The notes under the pieces: generated by a model
What the model saw: only the letters and a program-made list of their open reading frames with translations
The model's database searches: none
Told to the model about the DNA's origin: nothing
Shown here: in pieces, positions 58,023-64,000 of the stretch
How the letters are laid out: each line of letters opens with the position of its first letter
Numbering within the stretch: position 1 is the stretch's first letter
Program-made: the position numbers and the translations under genes
From: Ridgeia piscesae
Lineage: Eukaryota; Annelida; Polychaeta; Sabellida; Siboglinidae
Length of the DNA stretch: 64,000 bases
NCBI GenBank assembly: GCA_025642075.2
Contig: JAODUO010001323.1
Coordinates: forward strand, 124,001 to 188,000
Direction: 5' to 3'

Positions 58023-59124
58023 TGACAACACGGCCATTCCGTATTACTGCTGTTATTAATGTATTCTTTTAGCTTGTCATATATTCATCGTCTTCAACAT
58101 GCTACAACTTTGCAAACTTTTCACCACTTGTCTTTACCATATGATTATATATACAGATATGTTATTGTATATTATGTGAAATGTATATTGTGTGTGTTTC
58201 AATCGGTGAATTCCAAAGGAATCCAATTACATCGGAGACAATGTTGAAGAGGAGACCTTTTTAAATATTTTTCAGAATATGTAATTTCTGTGTGTTGTTT
58301 ACAATGTACACCATTCCGTATGACACAAGGAATATGGAACTTCATTTAGATTCCCGTGTTGGAGCAATCCCTGCGGCAATTGAGGAAGTTGCGAGCCGAG
58401 TAATACTTTTTATATGTATGTTTCCCTAGCGAGTTGGCGTGGACCTACGGCGAACAAAGGCAAACTGCAACAATGTCGACTTAAACAGAACGGTGAATGC
58501 TGCTTCAAATACTGTAGATAAAACAAAAAAAACAAAAAATATATGATGAAGCACGGTAATATTGGTGAATGTCCAGACCCTAAGATGCTTACTAATCCGT
58601 GGTCGGAAGTTGATCTTGGTACCGTGATCGAAGTTAAGCAGGTTTTAATGGTAAAACGCTAGGGATTGTTGTTCACCGTGTCTGGGTAATTTCGACATCG
58701 TTGGCTCAAACGGTGCCATGCACGTACAAGACGTGGTTCCAAACGAAATAATATGTTAGATGGTGTATGGAACTATGTCTGATGTGTTCCTAGTCAAGCA
58801 CTGTGAAAATTAAGCTTTACGCACATCAGATTATCACATTGTACACAGTGGAAGTCTACGGACACCCAATGAAAAATGCATGTTTTTATCACTTCCAACT
58901 GTGAACGCCACAATGTCTCCCAAATAATCATGACAATTGTATTATCTTCTAACGAAGTAACATGTTTTGAATGTTCACAAATGGTATATACGTCGCGGTA
59001 GTTGCCAACTGTAATATCCACTGACGAATAATCTTTCTTACGTTTCTAGCTGAAACGGACGGCCAACACTACTTCCAGATGTACCCTCCACCAACGATGG
59101 CGAATTTGAGCAAGACCTATTAGG
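58023..59124. other. No feature recognised
   Basis: A stretch near 58600-58640 faintly resembles the middle of 5S rRNA (GATCGAAGTTAAGCAGG) but is not called. No gene seen. Confidence 0.4.
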
Positions 59125-59835
59125 AATACCAAATCCGTCAACAGCAACAAGTATTAGGAGTACCCAATCCGTCAACAGCAATAAGTATTTTAATAGTACC
59201 CAATCCGTCAACGGCAAGGAGTATTCGGAGTACCCAATCCGTCAACATCAAGAAGGATTATGAGGACCCAATCCGTCAACAGGACGAAATATTAATTAGC
59301 AGTACCAAATCCGTCAACAGCACGAAGTATTAATTAGCAGTACCAAATCCGTCAACAGCACGAAGTATTAATTAGCAGTACCCAATCCGTCAACAGCACG
59401 AAGTATTAATTAGCAGTACCCAATCCGTCAACGTATTAATTAGCAGTACCAAATCCGTCAACAGCACGAAGTATTAATTAGCAGTACCCAATCCGTCAAC
59501 AACACGAAGTATTAATTAGCAGTACCCAATCCGTCAACAACACGAAGTATTAATTAGTAGTACCAAATACGTCAACGTATTAATTAGCACTACCCAATCC
59601 GTCAACAACACGAAGTATTAATTAGCAGTACCCAATCCGTCAACGTATTAATTAGCAGTACCAAATCCGTCAACAACACGAAGTATTAATTAGCAGTACC
59701 CAATCCGTCAACAACACGAAGTATTAATTAGCAGTACCAAATCCGTCAACAGCATGACGTATTAATTAGCAGTACCAAATCCGTCAACAGCACGAAGTAT
59801 TATTTAGCAGTACCAAATCCGTCAACAGCAACGCA
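59125..59835. repeat. 38/30 bp minisatellite, about 19 units
   Basis: The unit GTATTAATTAGCAGTACC + CAATCCGTCAACAGCACGAA. Some units lack the last eight bases, giving a 30 bp form. The early units (59125-59270) are the most diverged. It ends just before the hAT element at 59868. Confidence 0.92.
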
Positions 59836-60224
59836 GGCCCTGAAGTTGTGGATTGGGTTGCCGTGCCCAGGGGCGTAGCTAGCCGTACGCACGTACGCAC
59901 GTGCTTCCACATCACTACGGCAACCACAAAAATGCCCACTTCAAACGGTGGCCAGAGGATGCCCAGATATGTTCATAGCCTTTGGCAACGAAAACGTCAT
60001 CATTCACAATTTGTCAACATTTTGACAACATTGTACAGCTATACTCAGTTTCCAGACCCCTGTGCACAGAAGAGATATATGCCTCCGCCTGGAGGCTATC
60101 TTGGCAATGCAGCAGCCAGGTAAATACGAATTCAATAGAAACAATTTATCAATGTTTTCACGTGCATGGGCTAAGATTAAAAGATTAGAAGCTAAAACTG
60201 GCCTGAACAACAAAACCAAACTAC

Positions 60225-61020
60225 AGCTGTAATGTCTGCTCTAGAATATCTGGAGGCTGGTGGGAATGACAAAGCATGGAGCTACATATTGTCAATCCAA
60301 AGGTTTGACTTCACCATCATATTGGTAACGATTGATCATATTATAAATTGTGAAGTAGACTTTAGAGTGCATCTCTAAAGTCTACTTCCTCTGACAACAT
60401 ATATTTATAATATGAAGGCGCTGTGGAACTGGCAGCGAAATTCGAAGTTCAACAGAGCAAGCCGGGCTGGAAAACAAAGATGCCGCGAAAAAGTTCCCGC
60501 TGACACCCCATTGTCAGTATAAGAAGAGGGCGATGTACCAACCATTCATGCGTGAATGGCTCAAGTTTGCTACGTGGCTCAGTAGGCCTACATCACACCG
60601 AAACGAGTGGTGCATATGACACCAGAAAGAATAGCACAGCTGTACGAGGTGTTCAAAGACGACATGCCTGGAAATCTGCGTGAACTACAAAACGAAGTGG
60701 ATCACTGGCAAGCAATATGGGAAATGGTGAATGTCGCAGAGAAACCAGACACATTCGACGATTCTAGAAATCAATCCCGACCTATACCCCAACATGTACA
60801 CTGCTGTCATAGTATTGATGGTGATGTCTGTATCGACAGCCACGGCAAATCGCCCTTACAGCGCTATGCTGCATCTAAAGAATTATCTGCGCTCTACAAT
60901 TGTAGATCATTCTTGAGCGCATGTCGGGACTGGCCTTGATGCACGTCCACAAGGACACAGAGTAGGATGCTGAACGCATCATTCATCAGTTCAGTCGTCA
61001 GAAGACCAGGCGCTTAGCCC
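60225..61020 (+). pseudogene. hAT transposase remnant with dimerisation-domain motifs (ZMYM1/DUF4371-like)
   Basis: MSALEYLEAGGNDKAWSYIL at 60230-60300 matches the middle of such transposases. HMTPERIAQLYEVFKDDM follows at about 60615. After a frameshift near 60765 one reads LEINPDLYPNMYTA then VIVLMVMSVSTATANRPYSA and LKNYLRST, which is the hAT C-terminal dimerisation domain (normally VSTATAERSFSA). MSGLALMHVHKD at about 60920 ends it. Stops, frameshifts and a hairpin insertion at 60337-60416 make it non-functional. Confidence 0.78.
60337..60416. mobile_element. Small hairpin insertion in the hAT transposase remnant
   Basis: A perfect 16 bp stem (GAAGTAGACTTTAGAG, 60352-60367; complement 60373-60388) with loop TGCAT is flanked by a second mirrored block CATATTATAAAT / ATTTATAATATG. 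It interrupts the transposase reading, so it probably inserted later. Confidence 0.7.
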
Positions 61021-61542
61021 CTTAGCTTATTTAGCCCCCAATGAAGGCGGGTACAGTAACTGAACCGATGTTGAAGACAATACAGAACGCTTAACAAATT
61101 TCAGCTTTTACTTGTTTTAACTCTTAGATACAACACATGTACACTTTACAGTATTTATCTTGGCTTATTATTAAAAGACTGTGACTACTGCAACTTTCTT
61201 TAATTACTATAATGAGTACATAGTTTATTTTAAAGCATACAATGAATGTGTTGCACAATCAAATGTATGATATGGTATATTAACCATTCAAGTCATCCGC
61301 CTTTTCAGAATGTTTCTCGCAGTAAAAATACTGTGTATTTTCCTATTAACTCCTTGGCGTGTTCCATTTCCCTATGATATATTGTGACTTAAAATGCATT
61401 ATATGTCAACTGATTGGATCGTCACACATGCTACACAACATTTTGGAGCACCAGACCCCGATGACAGAATTTAGATTGATATCATTAATAATTATTAGTG
61501 CTTCCACTTGCATGTATGCCTAGCTACACCCCTGGTGCCGTT

Positions 61543-62243
61543 GTGACAGTGCGGTCAACCAGTTCCTCGCGGGCACACACACATACTTTAGAATCAATGC
61601 ATACAATTTCTGTTTTTTGTCATTGAGTTATAGCTGCAATCCGGTGAAGTAGTTTTTTCGCAGGCTCCGACACATCGACATACATGTTCCTCCATTCAGA
61701 CAACTAGAACTCCATGTTTTTCCATAGAATCTAGTAGATTGACCCAAAATGCAGTATTAGGACTAGCGGAGCGGCCATTATAATAAAATCTTACCTTTCT
61801 AGCAGATTAATGTAGCACTCAAATGCTGAGGACGCATGTTGTTCGAGGTAGCGTATGGTATCGTGACGGAAATAAGCGTGAGTTTCTCGGTAACGCCACC
61901 TGTTGCGTAATTGAACAAAACACATTTACGCGGCGATAAAGAACGTTGACGTAAGCATAACCCGTGATCGTATCGCGCGTAATACCGCGCGTATCCGGTT
62001 ATGCTATCCCATAAGGCAACGGAATGCCAGTTTCCTATTCATTTTCGTATGCGTGAGTGCGTGCGTGTGTGAGTGCGTGCGCGCGCGTGTGATTTTCAGT
62101 TAATGGCGCTTTCTATACTTTTGATCGAAACAACACTCACAAACAAACAAATAAAATTAATAAAAATATCGACTAATTTCATACAAAACAGAAACATCGC
62201 AATATCGAACACTAACAAAACCACATTAGGTAAATTAAATCAA
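61543..62243. other. No feature recognised
   Basis: Contains a short GTGCGTGC tract (62050-62090). Probably 3' flank or UTR of the Toll-like receptor on minus. Confidence 0.4.
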
Positions 62244-64000
62244 CTAATACAGCCTGATCTCTTCCGTCCGGTCCCCATGTCTTCGTCCCCAACAGTTACG
62301 TAAGCAACAGTTACGTAAGCAATTGTTTGACGAATCGTTGATGGCGTCCGCCAGAAGTGCGCGCAGCGTCTGCCACCCTGGACCGTTGTCCTGCAACATA
62401 TCACGGTCCACTCTAGACGTCTCTGTTACTCTGGGAATCAGTTTATTACAACAGCACGACGTTTTTGTTAGCGGCAGCAACACGTTTCCACGGCTGATGA
62501 CGATGTAGTCGTCACTGCGTTTGCCACAATACCTCGCATACTGAAGATGCTGCTTGAATTCGCCATCTTCCAGCAGATTGTCCGTTAAACATAATATCAA
62601 TTTTTTACTCTGATCAATCGCGCGAACTGTGTTTTCCAGGGGCCACCCATTGTCTCCCACGTCGTCCCTCCCAGGGACGTACGCTTTGATGTCCCAATTG
62701 TCAAGTTTAGGAAGCAATTTCTGTCCAACCCAGTTTCTCCAATCGTCGTCCTCAACGTCAAAGATAACTGTCACGTGATACGTATGTTTCCTCGCCAGGA
62801 GTAGCTGGCCGACGTAAACATTAGGCGAGTCTTGAACAGCAGGTATTTAACTTGTGCATACTCCTTAAACATGTACAAAAGAACTGATGTGATTAAGCAG
62901 AGAAGAAAAACTACAACAATGACCAAGATTAGTGGGATCTGGTGATTCGGCGCATTGCAGGTATTCGCTACGTCGGATACAGATACGTTCATCAAGAACT
63001 GGGTGGAACCATTGTACAAGCAACTCAGCTCTGCTTTACCAGTCACATACACTGGCGTAGTTTGCAGCCAGCGTAAGAACGGCAGCGAACCGCACGAACA
63101 AACGAAGTCGTTGTTTCTTATATTCAACTCAAATGTCGTATTTGCATACAGGTTGTTGAGCTGCTCCACAAAGCCACTGCGTAGGTAAGGTAGACGGTTT
63201 CCGCTGAGGTCAAGCAAACGCAGATGTGTCAGAGCGAATAACTCCAGATGGATATCGTTGAATTCGTTGTTGTTCAGTTTAAGTTCTCGTATTTTTGTGC
63301 ACATAGCAAACGAGATTGGATGAATTTGGCGTAATCCGTTGTTTGAAAGGTCAATGTCTTCCAGTCGCGATGTTAAACTAAATACCTTCTGGAAATCAGT
63401 GTGTCCGTGTCCAAGGACGTTATTCGACACATTTAAATAGCGCAGCCCCACAAAATAACGCAGTACATTGTCGCCGAAGTATTCTAGTATTCCGTGGCTT
63501 ATGTCAACTACCTGTAGCTGCGACAAACCGACTACAAGCCAGTCAAACTGTCGAACTATCTTCGTTCCGGATAAGTTCAAATATAAGACATTGTTGCTAC
63601 CAAAGAAAGCGGGTTTCTGAAACTTGTGTCGGGCACTGGATGGGAAGTGGCTTACGTCGATGTAGCGGAGATTCGCTAGTAATTTGAAAATTCTCACTTC
63701 GCTGAAGTCGTCAGGATCAGGCAACGGTGACACCGACTGGTTGACAACGTTGGCCGTCGGCTGCAATACAGGGAAATGGGGCAAGACGTCGCTGATATTG
63801 GAAGAAAGGTCAAACCCATCGTTGCACCGAGTTCTTTCGTCTGCATTTAAATTGTATGAAATGTCAAAAATTCGAAGTTTGCAAAATAATGATGACTCCT
63901 CGAGTTTATCTTCGGTGAACAACTTAGTCCCATCAATTGACATCGGACCGAGTCTAAACTGATTATGTGACATATATAGTTCTTCTATCTGTGACAAACA
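62244..64000 (-). CDS. Toll-like receptor, 3' part, with frame break before the TIR domain
   Basis: The minus frame from the window edge to 62771 (408 residues in view, open beyond 63997) holds leucine-rich repeats such as LQVVDISHGILEYF, LRYLNVSNNVLGH, LEDIDLSNNGLRQIHPISF and LRLLDLSGNRLPYL. A C-terminal LRR cap (NDFVCSCGSLPFLRWL...CLYN) follows, then a membrane segment at about residues 354-377 (IPLILVIVVVFLLCLITSVL). The TIR domain lies in another frame to 62244: DDDWRNWVGQKLLPKLD, YVPGRDD (BB-loop region), ENTVRAIDQSKKLILCLTDN, and a terminal WQTLRALL. The two frames overlap between about 62770 and 62840, so one frameshift joins them. Box 1, usually (Y/F)DAF(V/I)SYS, is degenerate here (VTVIFDVED). 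The C-terminus is Cys-rich (NCLRNCCLRNC), from a short tandem duplication at 62295-62320. TLRs sense microbial ligands and signal through TIR-adaptor contacts. A break here would cut off signalling unless it is a sequencing error or an unrecognised tiny intron. Confidence 0.85.

Larger units (their letters stand above)
59868..61534 (+). mobile_element. hAT transposon with decayed transposase
   Basis: The left end CAGGGGCGTAGCTAGCCGTA and the right end, whose reverse complement reads CAGGGGTGTAGCTAGGCATA, are inverted repeats. They continue as ACGTGCTTCC on the left against AAGTGGAAG on the right. TGCCGT occurs next to both ends (59859-59864, 61536-61541), the likely core of an 8 bp target-site duplication. 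Inside are pieces of a hAT transposase (60220-61020). Confidence 0.82.

Noticed and set aside
58570..58700. Possible 5S rRNA gene or pseudogene
   Set aside because: Only GATCGAAGTTAAGCAGG resembles the 5S internal region; the expected following control box and the paired ends are missing.

Overview
The window looks like nuclear DNA of an invertebrate animal, most likely a mollusc or another lophotrochozoan. It is AT-rich, its genes are split by GT-AG introns, and it is crowded with CR1- and RTE-type LINEs, hAT-type DNA transposons, foldback elements, SINE-like tails and very long tandem repeats. The recognisable host genes (a TMC channel-like exon, a CARHSP1-like cold-shock-domain gene, a Toll-like receptor) are animal families. 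Species cannot be set from the sequence alone.

Host genes. All secure ones lie on the minus strand. (1) 62244-64000: Toll-like receptor 3' part (LRRs, LRRCT, membrane segment, TIR), with a reading-frame break between the membrane segment and the TIR domain and running off the window edge. (2) 47379-51093: a complete three-coding-exon CARHSP1/CSDC2-like gene (131 residues) with matching splice phases. (3) 35380-35649: an unrecognised 89-residue protein with two membrane segments. (4) 17300-17515: an unrecognised exon with good splice sites. (5) 5325-5600: a TMC-family exon covering the first membrane segment. Items 4 and 5 could be one gene whose introns are filled with repeats, but their phases do not match, so at least one exon between them is unseen. 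A plus-strand CCAAT/TATA-like promoter with a possible first exon is suggested at about 38.9-39.16 kb.

Mobile elements. 12.8-16.97 kb is a CR1-type LINE with an intact ORF1 (zinc-ribbon-like head plus SGNH esterase domain) and a broken ORF2. Other LINE pieces lie at 17.65, 25.4, 26.2, 55.2 and 57.1 kb. There are hAT-like elements at 6.9-9.14 and 20.2-22.8 kb (the same family, the first carrying an internal inversion that also moved its target-site duplication), at 51.15-53.08 kb (with a second hAT nested inside) and at 59.87-61.53 kb (with a decayed transposase). Foldback elements or MITEs sit at 1.3, 26.4, 33.4, 40.7, 44.2, 56.4, 57.8 and 60.3 kb.

Tandem repeats. The main arrays are 60 bp x about 44 (1.9-4.5 kb), 15 bp x about 153 (9.45-11.76 kb), a C-rich array of about 21 bp units (41.06-42.05 kb), 17 bp arrays inside the CARHSP1-like intron (48.1 and 49.5 kb), 38/30 bp (59.1-59.8 kb), pentamers (56.2 kb), CCGT tetramers (57.6 kb) and about 670 bp of TG-rich DNA (30.5-31.2 kb). 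The long open frames through the 60 bp and 15 bp arrays come from unit lengths divisible by three and are not taken as genes.

No bacterial-type operon, CRISPR array or defence system is present. The strongest unusual signals are the transposon rearrangements, a cluster of nuclear-receptor half-sites in a foldback element, the single-unit 'ancestor' beside the 15 bp array, and the Toll-like receptor frame break.
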